Origin: DATKGQ01 sp035510715
GTDB taxonomy: Bacteria > Patescibacteriota > Saccharimonadia > Saccharimonadales > UBA4665
DNA: 24,444 nt
NCBI GenBank assembly: GCA_035510715.1
Contig: DATKGQ010000022.1
Location: 1 to 24,444 of the forward strand
Direction: 5' to 3'
Position 1 is the first letter of the stretch. Every line of letters begins with the position of its first letter. Of this stretch, positions 13,997 through 22,351 are shown piece by piece. A program made the translations under genes and the position numbers. A model generated the notes under the pieces. The model searched no databases. It had not been told where the DNA came from and was given only the letters and a program-made list of their open reading frames with translations.

Positions 13997-15775
13997 ATGG
14001 ATTCTAATCGATTCTCAACTATAGCTAAGGCTATCCGTCGTACACGATTTTGGTACGACATCTTAATAATAATTTTGATAATTTTTGGCATAAGGTTATT
14101 TTATGTACAAGTCATCCATTATCAGTACTATCATGCAGAGGCATTAAGTAACCAACTAAAACAGTATCAAATACCTGCCACAAGAGGCATTATTGAGGCT
14201 AATGAGGGTAATTCTATTGTCCCGATTGTACTTAACCAGCCTCTCTATACTTTGTATGCAGACCCAACTATGGTTAAGAATATACCCCAAGATGCGTCGA
14301 TCATAGCGAGCGTTATAGGCGGCAGCAACGTAACTTATCAAGCTGAAATGCACGCTAAGAATACCCGTTATGTTGTATTGGGTTATAAACTAACGGCTAC
14401 TCAAGATAACGCAATCTTAAGCCATAAACTACCAGGTATCGGTACTCAGGAACAAGATTATCGGACATACCCACAAGGAAGCCTTGCTTCCCAAGTGCTG
14501 GGTTTTGTAAATAACAGTGGACAGGGGGAGTACGGTATTGAGCAGGCGCTTAATAAGGAATTAACGGGTACTCCTGGTACCCTGAAAGCCATAACTGACG
14601 CCAATGGCGTACCATTAGTAGCTAGCAGTGGCAATATCGAAACCCAACCAATGCCTGGAGATAATATTGTTTTAACACTTGATATGGGCATGCAGGCTCA
14701 AATGGAAACAATCCTGCAAAATGAGGCCAAAAGTACAAAATCCCACCTTCTAAGCGCAATTATTATGGACCCTAATAATGGGCAAATTAAAGCTATGGCA
14801 AATTATCCGACCTATAATCCAAGCAGTTACTCAAGTATTGCGGATCCCAGCTTATTCCTCAATGCAGCCGTTGACAATCCAATTGAACCTGGTTCGTCAA
14901 TGAAGACATTAACCACTTCAGCAGCTCTTGATCAAGGTATCATTCAACCAGATACAACATTTTATGATCCAGCTCATTGGGTTGTTGACGGTTTCAATAT
15001 TACTGACATTGAGCAAGACGGTGGTCCTCGGGAACAAAGTATTGCAACCATCTTGTCGCTGTCTTTAAATACTGGTGCAACTTGGATGTTAATGCAGATG
15101 GGCGGCGGACAAATCAATTCAAAAGCGATTTTGGCATGGCACAACTATATGGTCAATCATTTTCGACTTGGTCAGACAACTGGTATTGAACAAGGCTATG
15201 AGGCCTCAGGCTATGTACCGCCAGCAGATTTAAGTCAACCAGCCATAGACTTAACTTATGCCAATACAGCGTTTGGTCAAGGTGTCACCCTAACAGCTCT
15301 CCAGTTAGGAGCAGCTTTTAGTAGCGTATTAAACGGTGGGGTATATTATCAACCGACACTTGTTGATCAAACAATCTCGCCAGACGGCGTAGTAACAGTA
15401 AATAAACCGAAAATTCTTGAGACGCATGTTGTCGGACCAAATATTGGATCTGAGATGATTCCATTACTTGAGAATGTTGTTACAACTTATTATCACGAAG
15501 GTTTTTCGTTTATGAACTTTAGCCCGAATTATATGGTTGGAGGTAAAACGGGCACAGCCCAGATTGCGTCTCCGGCAGGTGGTTACTATCCAAACTTATA
15601 TAACGGAACTTATATCGGCTTTGTAGGAGGGAATAAAGTACAGTACTTAATTGTGGTGTTTAATATTGAACCAACAGTCCCAGGTTATGCTGGAGCCTAT
15701 GGCGGGCAACCGGTTTTTGCCGATTTGGCTCATATGCTTATAAATGAAGGATATGTAACCCCAAAATCACCGTAA
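13997..15775 (+). CDS. ftsI: division penicillin-binding protein (class B transpeptidase)
   Basis: Septal peptidoglycan transpeptidase partner of FtsW. A short cytosolic start is followed by a membrane anchor (about residues 20-40) and a PBP dimerisation domain (PATRGII near residue 56, then YPQGSLASQVLGFVN). The transpeptidase domain has all three active-site motifs: S-x-x-K as SSMK (Ser300, Lys303), S-x-N as SLN (356-358) and KTG (517-519, GGKTGTAQ). There is no PASTA domain. Length, 592 aa, is normal for FtsI. It begins 16 nt after ftsL. A TATACT at 13983-13988 lies close before the ATG but without support from a -35. Confidence 0.94.
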   Translation: MDSNRFSTIAKAIRRTRFWYDILIIILIIFGIRLFYVQVIHYQYYHAEALSNQLKQYQIPATRGIIEANEGNSIVPIVLNQPLYTLYADPTMVKNIPQDASIIASVIGGSNVTYQAEMHAKNTRYVVLGYKLTATQDNAILSHKLPGIGTQEQDYRTYPQGSLASQVLGFVNNSGQGEYGIEQALNKELTGTPGTLKAITDANGVPLVASSGNIETQPMPGDNIVLTLDMGMQAQMETILQNEAKSTKSHLLSAIIMDPNNGQIKAMANYPTYNPSSYSSIADPSLFLNAAVDNPIEPGSSMKTLTTSAALDQGIIQPDTTFYDPAHWVVDGFNITDIEQDGGPREQSIATILSLSLNTGATWMLMQMGGGQINSKAILAWHNYMVNHFRLGQTTGIEQGYEASGYVPPADLSQPAIDLTYANTAFGQGVTLTALQLGAAFSSVLNGGVYYQPTLVDQTISPDGVVTVNKPKILETHVVGPNIGSEMIPLLENVVTTYYHEGFSFMNFSPNYMVGGKTGTAQIASPAGGYYPNLYNGTYIGFVGGNKVQYLIVVFNIEPTVPGYAGAYGGQPVFADLAHMLINEGYVTPKSP

Positions 15776-15822
15776 GGATGTATAATCAGATAAGTTAAAT
15801 GAAAAAATAAACTCACTTAAAT

Positions 15823-16869
15823 ATGCACTCCACACTTCAAATTATTCTTACCTCTCACAACTTAGATAGAATTGTTGTTCTTGGCCTAATGAGCTTTTTA
15901 CTAAGTATGCTTATTACTCCAATTTATACAGGTTTGGCTTATCGTTATAGATGGTGGAAAAAGCCACGCACCAATTCCGTTTCTGGTGAAGTGGCGGTAG
16001 TAGTTAATCAATTGCAGGCTACCAAACTAAAACGTCACGTACCAACAATGGCTGGCATGATTTTTGTTTTATCAGTTACCATCGTAACTTTAGTTGCAAA
16101 TTTTAGCCGATCGCAAACCTGGTTACCACTTACGGCATTTGTTGGAGCCGCACTCGTTGGTTTAGTCGATGATGTGATAAATTTACGTGGCCATGGAGAA
16201 GGAGTAGCTGGCTTGCCATCGAAACTTAAGTTTTCGTTAATAACACTTGTCGCTTTAATTGGTGGTTTCTGGTTCTACTTCAAGTTAGGAGTCGTAAATA
16301 TTCACATTCCTTTGATGTATGGCGGTATTCACCTAGGGTGGGGAATTATATTGCTGTTTGTGCTAGTAGTTGTGGCTACTGCTAATGCTGTCAACATTTC
16401 TGATGGATTGGATGGATTAGCCGGTGGATTAGCCTCAACAGCTTTCAGCGTCTACACCATTATTGCCGCTATTGAAGGGCGTTTTGGTGTAGCGGCTTTT
16501 TGTCTATGTATAGTTGGTGCTCTGCTCAGCTATACTTGGTTTAATATCTTTCCGGCGCGTTTTTTTATGGGTGATGTTGGGTCATTCGCACTCGGTACGG
16601 CCCTAGGTGTAGTTGCAATGCTGACCAACACAGTTATTCTATTGCCTCTGATAGGTATTGTTTTTGTTGTTGAAGCTGGATCTACGTTATTGCAAATTAC
16701 GTCAAAGCGCCTCAGGCATGGTAAAAAAATATTTAAAGCGGCTCCAATCCATCATCATCTAGAAGCAAGCGGTTGGCCCGAAACAAAAATAACAATGCGT
16801 TTCTGGGTTATTGGACAAATTGCCGCAGTACTTGGACTCTTTGTCTTTTTGATAGGCAAGTACTTATAA
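15823..16869 (+). CDS. mraY: phospho-N-acetylmuramoyl-pentapeptide-transferase
   Basis: Transfers phospho-MurNAc-pentapeptide from UDP to undecaprenyl phosphate, making lipid I on the inner face of the membrane. A polytopic protein of 348 aa with about ten hydrophobic segments. Family blocks: VPTMAG (73-78), the Asp pair in LVGLVDDVIN (Asp116-Asp117), NAVNISDGLDGLAGG (188-202, with Asp194 and Asp197), FPARFFMGDVGSFALG (243-258, with Asp251) and the cytosolic triple His APIHHHLE (His310-312). The Lys usually following the Asp pair (DDxxK) is Asn here. A TATAAT at 15781-15786, just after ftsI, could be an internal promoter. murE and murF, usually between ftsI and mraY, are absent. Confidence 0.95.
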   Translation: MHSTLQIILTSHNLDRIVVLGLMSFLLSMLITPIYTGLAYRYRWWKKPRTNSVSGEVAVVVNQLQATKLKRHVPTMAGMIFVLSVTIVTLVANFSRSQTWLPLTAFVGAALVGLVDDVINLRGHGEGVAGLPSKLKFSLITLVALIGGFWFYFKLGVVNIHIPLMYGGIHLGWGIILLFVLVVVATANAVNISDGLDGLAGGLASTAFSVYTIIAAIEGRFGVAAFCLCIVGALLSYTWFNIFPARFFMGDVGSFALGTALGVVAMLTNTVILLPLIGIVFVVEAGSTLLQITSKRLRHGKKIFKAAPIHHHLEASGWPETKITMRFWVIGQIAAVLGLFVFLIGKYL

Positions 16870-16891
16870 AAAATAAAAGGTTAAAACAAAC

Positions 16892-18145
16892 ATGGAAATG
16901 CGCAATCGGCGACATATAGCCACAGAAACCCTGAGTAGTATGCCAAGGCGGCATAAACCCGATTATTGGCTTTTTGTTTTATGCATGACATTATTAGCAA
17001 TCGGTTTAGTAGTGGTATATGCAATAAGCCCGGCTCTCGGGATAGTCAATGGTGTTAATCAAAATTACTATGCCTATAAGCAAGTTATAGCAGTTTTGTT
17101 AGGAATCGCTGCCTTCTTTATTGTTGCTCAGATACCGCTTAATAAATGGCGGCTGCTTCATAAACCGTTGTTGATTATTGCTATTGCCGCCACGTTGATA
17201 GCGTTAGTTCTGCCTGTTAATGCCCAATATCCTGCTCATCGCTGGATACGCTTGGGCGGTTTTTCATTTCAATCAGTTGAATTATTAAAATTTGCGATAC
17301 TTATATGGTTAGCAGTATACCTGTCGAATTGCATAATTAAAGGGACTATTACCGCTAGGAAAACCTTAATATTTCTTACAATTGTAGTATTGGCCATAGG
17401 GCTGGTTGTGGCAGGCAAACAAAGTGATCTAGGTTCAATGGGCGTGCTGGTAGTAATGATAGGAATGATGGCATTTGTGGCTGGATTACCGCTTAAACGG
17501 GCTTTAATGATAGTAGCCATAGTTATTATTGGGACTATCTTAGCTATATCGTCGTCATCATACCGCCGGGAAAGACTAACAACTTATTTCCACCCTACTC
17601 AAAATTGTCAGGGTTCTGGTTTACAGGCTTGCCAGGCCTTAATTGCGGTAGGATCTGGTGGCGCTATCGGGCTCGGTCTAGGGCGCAGTGTTGAAGCGTA
17701 TGGTTATCTACCAGAATCAGGAAATGATTCAATCTTCGCAATATATGCTGAAAAGTTCGGTTTCATTGGTTCGATTGTTCTATTGGGCTTGTTTGCAGCG
17801 TTATTTAGTAGGCTAAAAAACATTATTGAACGGACACCTGATGACTTTAGCAGATTGCTAGTTGTCGGCGTGTTAGCGTGGCTAAGCGTGCAAACGCTTA
17901 TTAATATTGGTGCTATGATAGGATTATTGCCGCTGAAAGGCATTACGCTTCCATTTATTAGTTATGGCGGCACTAGCGTTGTCTTTATTATGGCGGCAAT
18001 GGGACTAGTATTCCAGGTATCTCGTTATACAAGTTATATCGTTCCGATTACTAATAAATCAGAAGGGAAATACCAAGATGAAAATCATACTGACAGGCGG
18101 CGGATCCGGGGGACATATAACTCCGTTGTTGGCAGTCGCCCATGA
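16892..18145 (+). CDS. ftsW: septal peptidoglycan glycosyltransferase FtsW (SEDS family)
   Basis: SEDS glycan polymerase that works with FtsI at the division septum. A 417-aa protein with about ten membrane segments starting at residue 27. Family marks are HRWIRLGGFSFQSVELLKFA (substrate cavity region), KQSDLGSM, and YLPESGNDSIFAIYAEKFGFIG, which holds the essential Asp (Asp279). The C-terminal signature GLLPLKGITLPFISYGGTS is complete. AAAGG lies 11 nt before the ATG. The C-terminal tail of about 22 codons overlaps murG by 68 bases in another frame, so this tail is constrained by the murG start and is probably dispensable for catalysis. Confidence 0.95.
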   Translation: MEMRNRRHIATETLSSMPRRHKPDYWLFVLCMTLLAIGLVVVYAISPALGIVNGVNQNYYAYKQVIAVLLGIAAFFIVAQIPLNKWRLLHKPLLIIAIAATLIALVLPVNAQYPAHRWIRLGGFSFQSVELLKFAILIWLAVYLSNCIIKGTITARKTLIFLTIVVLAIGLVVAGKQSDLGSMGVLVVMIGMMAFVAGLPLKRALMIVAIVIIGTILAISSSSYRRERLTTYFHPTQNCQGSGLQACQALIAVGSGGAIGLGLGRSVEAYGYLPESGNDSIFAIYAEKFGFIGSIVLLGLFAALFSRLKNIIERTPDDFSRLLVVGVLAWLSVQTLINIGAMIGLLPLKGITLPFISYGGTSVVFIMAAMGLVFQVSRYTSYIVPITNKSEGKYQDENHTDRRRIRGTYNSVVGSRP

Positions 18146-19247
18146 GCTTAAAGTACTAGAGCCGAACTGTCAGATTATCTATATTGGTCAACGTGGTGAC
18201 GATTTTAATTCGACCATGTCTGATAATTCTAATATTGATGCCTGTTACACAATAAGGGCGGGGAAGTTTCGCCGATACCATGTACATAAAATTAGGCAAT
18301 TATTTGATTTACCAACAATAGCAAAAAATATTCGTGATTTGTGGAGAGTGACGATTGGTTTATGGGAAAGTTGGCGATTACTGCGCAAATTAAAGCCAGA
18401 AGTGATCTTTATAAAAGGTGCATTTGTGGGTGTTCCGGTTGGATTAGCGGCTGCTTGGTTGCATATACCATTTGTAACTCATGATTCAGATGTTACACCT
18501 GGCTTGGCAAATAGGATAATCGCTCGTTGGGCTAGTGCTCATGCCGTAGCCCTACCCAGAAGCAGCTATACGAAGTATCAAGCATCAAATACATATACGG
18601 TAGGCGTTCCTGTCACATCTGATTACCAATATATTACAACCGTTAATCAAAATCAGTTACGTGAATCTCTTGGTCTGTCAAAATATAAACAAATGATTTT
18701 TGTAACGGGTGGAGGTTTGGGGGCCGATAGTATGAATATATCAGTAGCAAATGCATCGGTTGACTTGCTAAAGAAATATCCTCAATTAGTTGTTGTTCAT
18801 GCTGCTGGTCGAAAAAATGAGCGCTCACTATCTCAACTTTATAACTCTTTACTGTCAACCGATGAACGGAAAAGAATAATTGTCAAAGATTTTCTCCATG
18901 ATCTTTATCTGTATAGTGGCGCCGCAGATCTGATAATTACTAGAGCTGGTGCGACAAGTATGGCGGAATTCGCTATACAGGGGAAAGCCTGCATTCTAAT
19001 CCCAAACCCCCATTTAACAGCTGGTCACCAGACAAAAAACGCAAAATTATTAGCTAAGCAGGGAGCGGTGAAGGTAATAAGTGAGGATGATTTAAAAAAA
19101 TCCAAATTTCTTGAAACAGTAGTCATAGACTTACTTGAATCAGAAACTGCTCGTTACAATTTGGGCGATAGTCTACATAAACTCGCACATCCGACAGCAG
19201 CAGCTGAACTGTCACAACTAATATTGACAGTCAGTAAAAAGACATAA
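18078..19247 (+). CDS. murG: UDP-GlcNAc:lipid I N-acetylglucosaminyltransferase
   Basis: Adds GlcNAc to lipid I to give lipid II, at the inner membrane face. A GT-B fold of 389 aa. The N-terminal glycine loop is ILTGGGSGGHITPLLAVA (residues 4-21). A second family block is IKGAFVGVPVGLAA, and HDSDVTPGLANRIIA replaces the common HEQNxxPGxxNR, so the Glu/Asn positions differ. The donor-binding half has VTGGGLGADSMN and DLIITRAGATSMAEFAIQGK followed by NPHLTAGHQTKNAKLL, the diagnostic MurG C-domain signature. AGAAGGGA lies about 9 nt before the ATG. The start lies inside ftsW (68-base overlap), implying coupled translation. Confidence 0.95.
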   Translation: MKIILTGGGSGGHITPLLAVAHELKVLEPNCQIIYIGQRGDDFNSTMSDNSNIDACYTIRAGKFRRYHVHKIRQLFDLPTIAKNIRDLWRVTIGLWESWRLLRKLKPEVIFIKGAFVGVPVGLAAAWLHIPFVTHDSDVTPGLANRIIARWASAHAVALPRSSYTKYQASNTYTVGVPVTSDYQYITTVNQNQLRESLGLSKYKQMIFVTGGGLGADSMNISVANASVDLLKKYPQLVVVHAAGRKNERSLSQLYNSLLSTDERKRIIVKDFLHDLYLYSGAADLIITRAGATSMAEFAIQGKACILIPNPHLTAGHQTKNAKLLAKQGAVKVISEDDLKKSKFLETVVIDLLESETARYNLGDSLHKLAHPTAAAELSQLILTVSKKT

Positions 19248-19262
19248 ATTAAGAAATGGGCC

Positions 19263-20204
19263 ATGTTTACTAAGAAAAAATCAACTGAGCCAGAGCCATA
19301 CCGTACTCCGTCACGGGATTTACCGGGCCGCCAGAATATTTATACATATTACAAATCACGTTCTATAAAAGATGAGAATCAAAGTCGTCAATCACTTGAT
19401 AGTCTAAAAGAACAACGCGATATTAAATTAAAAAAGAATAATTTTCGTATTCAACGTAGCACTAAAGCAGCAGCTGTACTTTGTTTAATTATGGTGCTTC
19501 TAATCGCCGACTTAATATTATCAAATTCTGTAAATATAGACATTACTAATCAATTTGAAGTATCTGGTATTTATATGCGTCCAGTAAATATATATCAACA
19601 AGCGGCCGATAAGTTACTCAGGGCATCAATTGCTAACCGAATAAAAGCAACAGTAAATACTACAAAAATAGAAGAGGATATGCTGCAGCAATTTCCTGAG
19701 TTGGCAAATGTTTCTATTAGGATGCCATTAATCGGGACTAAACTGACGATTGTTATTAGCCCGGTATCTCCCGCTATAATTTTAAATGACCAATCAGGAT
19801 TACATTTTTTGGTTGGGCAGACTGGTAAAACATTGAGACCAATAGCGAATAGTTATATTAAGGATTTTTCTATCCCTACAGTTAATGACCAGACTGCTCT
19901 ACAGGCCCAGATTGGCAAACAAGTAGTTACGCAGACAGACGTAAGTTTTATTGAATTAATAACCGCGCAGTTTCAAGCCCACAAAATAAATATCCAGTCC
20001 ATGGCACTACTAGGCATATCAAGAGAGCTTGACGTATATTTAACAGGGACTCCATATTTCGTAAAATTTAATTTAACAGATTTTTCCAATGCTAATCTCC
20101 AGATAGGTACATATCTGGCAACCAGGAACTTTTTAATAGATAATCATATTACGCCTACGCAATATGTTGATACTCGTATACCGGATAGGGTATTTTATAA
20201 ATAA
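19263..20204 (+). CDS. ftsQ: FtsQ/DivIB-like division protein
   Basis: A 313-aa bitopic protein: long, charged cytosolic N-terminus (residues 1-66), one membrane segment (about 68-87), then an extracytoplasmic part with a POTRA-like beginning (about 92-165) and a beta domain. The end, TQYVDTRIPDRVFYK, matches the typical FtsQ close (yiDlRypdrvyyk). It is the last gene of the cluster, in the usual ftsQ place after murG. With the FtsL-like protein it should form the complex that controls FtsWI. Sequence conservation is low in this family; the call rests on topology, the C-terminal motif and context. Confidence 0.83.
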   Translation: MFTKKKSTEPEPYRTPSRDLPGRQNIYTYYKSRSIKDENQSRQSLDSLKEQRDIKLKKNNFRIQRSTKAAAVLCLIMVLLIADLILSNSVNIDITNQFEVSGIYMRPVNIYQQAADKLLRASIANRIKATVNTTKIEEDMLQQFPELANVSIRMPLIGTKLTIVISPVSPAIILNDQSGLHFLVGQTGKTLRPIANSYIKDFSIPTVNDQTALQAQIGKQVVTQTDVSFIELITAQFQAHKINIQSMALLGISRELDVYLTGTPYFVKFNLTDFSNANLQIGTYLATRNFLIDNHITPTQYVDTRIPDRVFYK

Positions 20205-21051
20205 TATACTCGATAGTCTTAGGGCAGGGTAGATCATTTTTGTTTTGAATAATAAAATGTTTTGTTCTTGATTAAATTTTATAGAATAGAAATTGGTACA
20301 TTTATAAAGTCAAATAAATAAAGGCTTAAAAAAATCTAACTACCCCACGTCTCTACTCTAAGTTCGCAATTTGTTCAGTATCGTATTATTTCATATTTTT
20401 TAATTATGGTAGTTAGTAATAGTGCAGAAAGAAAAAATTGTAATATTTAAAGCGAGGAAGGGCAAGGGGAAAATAAATATGTTATAATATTATTTTATAA
20501 AAAAGCAAATTCTTTTCACAATGTAACTGTGGATAAGTCAAATGTTGTCTAGATGACTAGCGTAACGTTTATATAGTCAAACACTACAGCAAATATATAG
20601 ATATTCATCTATAAAAATAAAGGTTTATTAAATAGTAATATTATATATAGTTTGTGCTAATGTTTATTAATAATGACGTTCCTACCAGTTAAGCTCCCCT
20701 ACAGAGGGTGTGTTGCATTACTACTTTTATAATAATAAGCACGACGCAAAATATACATTGTGCGACATGTTATCTAGGTATCGGTTTGGTGTAATATTAT
20801 ATTCCCCGCCTGAGTTTGTTAGTAGTTTTGTATACGATTGAAAATATTTTGGATCCCTGCCCGCTAAGCCACGGCTTAATTATTTTGGTAATGTTTCATT
20901 AATTATCAATTGCCCGATTTTTGGTTGCACATGTATATAATGTTCGCAAAATGTTCAATGAACTTTTATAAAGCCAATTATTATACAAAGCAAACAAATA
21001 AAATAACAGAGGACCAACAGGGGTAATATTTAACTATAGTCCCTAAAAGAC
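20205..21051. other. 847-nt AT-rich noncoding region between convergent genes
   Basis: No convincing ORF is present on either strand. Seen here: TGTTATAATATT near 20489-20500 (-10-like, with TG before TATAAT), the DnaA-like 11-mer TGTGGATAAGT at 20528-20538, and a slightly more GC-rich block at about 20680-20880. That block has small stems such as CCCT-ACAG-AGGG (20697-20708) and TAAGCC-AC-GGCTTA (20865-20878), the latter followed by ATTATTTT. No tRNA, rRNA, tmRNA, SRP RNA or RNase P RNA consensus was recognised. It may hold an unrecognised small RNA, an eroded gene or simply a long spacer. Confidence 0.5.
20528..20538. promoter_or_regulatory. DnaA-box-like site
   Basis: TGTGGATAAGT is identical over 11 bases to the two sites before mraZ (11711 and 11740). 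It stands alone in an AT-rich noncoding region, downstream of the dcw cluster, so the cluster is flanked by copies on both ends. Confidence 0.4.
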
Positions 21052-22110
21052 TTATTTTTTAGCTTTGGGTTTAGAATCGGCGATATCATAAGTCGCTTTA
21101 GCGACACGTTTGAATTGTGATTTACCTTGTAGATTCAAAAGAATAGTGGTCTCTTTAACAAAGCGGCTTTTGAGAACCCTTTTAACAATTTCATCACGAT
21201 GCAGTGGCTGGCCGGACTCGCGCAGAACTTTAGTAATAATATCGGCAACAGTCCCTTTGCTATAGCCCCATTCTTTCAATGCGTAAATGCCGCGGCCTAT
21301 CAATACAAACCGGTCATCTTTAATAAGTTCATTATGGATAGCTTGAGTAGTAACGTTTTTGCGCTTGAAATCAGAATTCTTAATTGTCTTGGCTATCTCG
21401 TTAAAATGCATGTGCTGGCCGTTCTCTTTCAGAATAACGTATATTTTGTCACGAATATTCTTAGGATTGACCATAGGCCATTTAATAAGGCCCCAGCGAT
21501 TATTTAAAGTTGCTAGCTGCTTTGAGACACTAGCCAGGGCATTAGCCTGCTTACTATCCTTTATACTCGCCTTCTCGGCAATAGTTTCAATATTTGCTGG
21601 TTCACCAATTTTCTTAATAGCAGCAATAATCTTGGCGACATCATTCTTAATAGCCTGCTCATCATAAACAGTTTTCATACTAACGGCATAATAATAATCA
21701 TCGTTTTCGTCTAAGACAGTTAACTCTGGGCACAAGTGTGCCAAAAAAGCGATTCGGGATTGATCAATACGATTACCTTCAGTAGTGAATTTCGCGGCCA
21801 GCTCACTTACCCGCGCGATCTTACCGGTTGTGTCAAGATGTTTGATAAGCAGAGTCTGCACTTCTGTAACATTGGGTAATTTGGCCCCAGCGTCTTGTAA
21901 ACGCATAATAACAGCTTTCTCAAGCTGTCGAACGCGTTCACGAGTAATACCGAGCAATTCACCAATTTGCTCAAGTGTTTCCTTTCGGTCAAAAAGACCA
22001 AAACGACGCGAAATTATTGCCCGTTCTCTTTCACGATCAATCGTGGCAAGAATTTCGGTAACACATTTCTCGATATTAAGCTGTTGTTTTATCGTCTTTG
22101 AATCTACCAT
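21052..22110 (-). CDS. sigma region 4 / HARE-HTH winged-helix protein
   Basis: A 352-aa protein with a sigma-70 region 4 at the N-terminus: ERERAIISRRFGL then ETLEQIGELLGITRERVRQL (about residues 27-63) is the classic -35-recognition helix-turn-helix with its leading helices. No region 2 or 3 is present, so it cannot melt promoters as a normal sigma factor. A variable middle part (80-215) follows, then a HARE-HTH domain (about 216-283, DKIYVILKENGQHMHFNEIA then GRGIYALKEWGY), related to the RNA polymerase delta subunit. A second winged helix follows (about 286-345, QPLHRDEIVKRVL). The Lys-rich tail suggests nucleic acid contact. It likely modulates RNA polymerase or DNA access. A GGGAAG lies just before the ATG. 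Confidence 0.8.
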   Translation of the reverse strand: MVDSKTIKQQLNIEKCVTEILATIDRERERAIISRRFGLFDRKETLEQIGELLGITRERVRQLEKAVIMRLQDAGAKLPNVTEVQTLLIKHLDTTGKIARVSELAAKFTTEGNRIDQSRIAFLAHLCPELTVLDENDDYYYAVSMKTVYDEQAIKNDVAKIIAAIKKIGEPANIETIAEKASIKDSKQANALASVSKQLATLNNRWGLIKWPMVNPKNIRDKIYVILKENGQHMHFNEIAKTIKNSDFKRKNVTTQAIHNELIKDDRFVLIGRGIYALKEWGYSKGTVADIITKVLRESGQPLHRDEIVKRVLKSRFVKETTILLNLQGKSQFKRVAKATYDIADSKPKAKK

Positions 22111-22351
22111 TTTTTCTTCCCTATTAAATATCTCTCTTTAGGTAATCCTAATTATATAATTAATAAATAGAAAAGTCAATGCCCTGTTGGCTATATGTAT
22201 ATTGTATCACTAAATAGACTTTAATATAGATTACATGTTGTAGAAATATCATAACACAACAAGTTGCCAGGGTAGCAAATTGTGGAAAAGAATCAACAAT
22301 TGTTTAATGAAAATAAATAAATAACAAAATTATTAGCTTATATATAATCTA

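Noticed and set aside
15799..15810. Mini-ORF ATG AAA AAA TAA before mraY
   Set aside because: Three codons in AT-rich sequence with no ribosome site; chance is a sufficient explanation.
20440..20480. GCGAGGAAGGGCAAGGGG as the RNase P RNA core
   Set aside because: It does not match GAGGAAAGTCC, and no partner helices or the conserved 3' elements are found around it.
21038..21060. Small stem AGTC/GACT followed by TTATTTTTT on the plus strand as terminator of the dcw cluster
   Set aside because: Only 4 bp of pairing, located about 830 nt after ftsQ and overlapping the stop of the opposite gene; too weak to call.
21199..22141. Several plus-strand frames of about 100 aa
   Set aside because: They lie antisense to the sigma region 4 / HARE-HTH gene, which has clear domains; no family features or start sites are seen in them.
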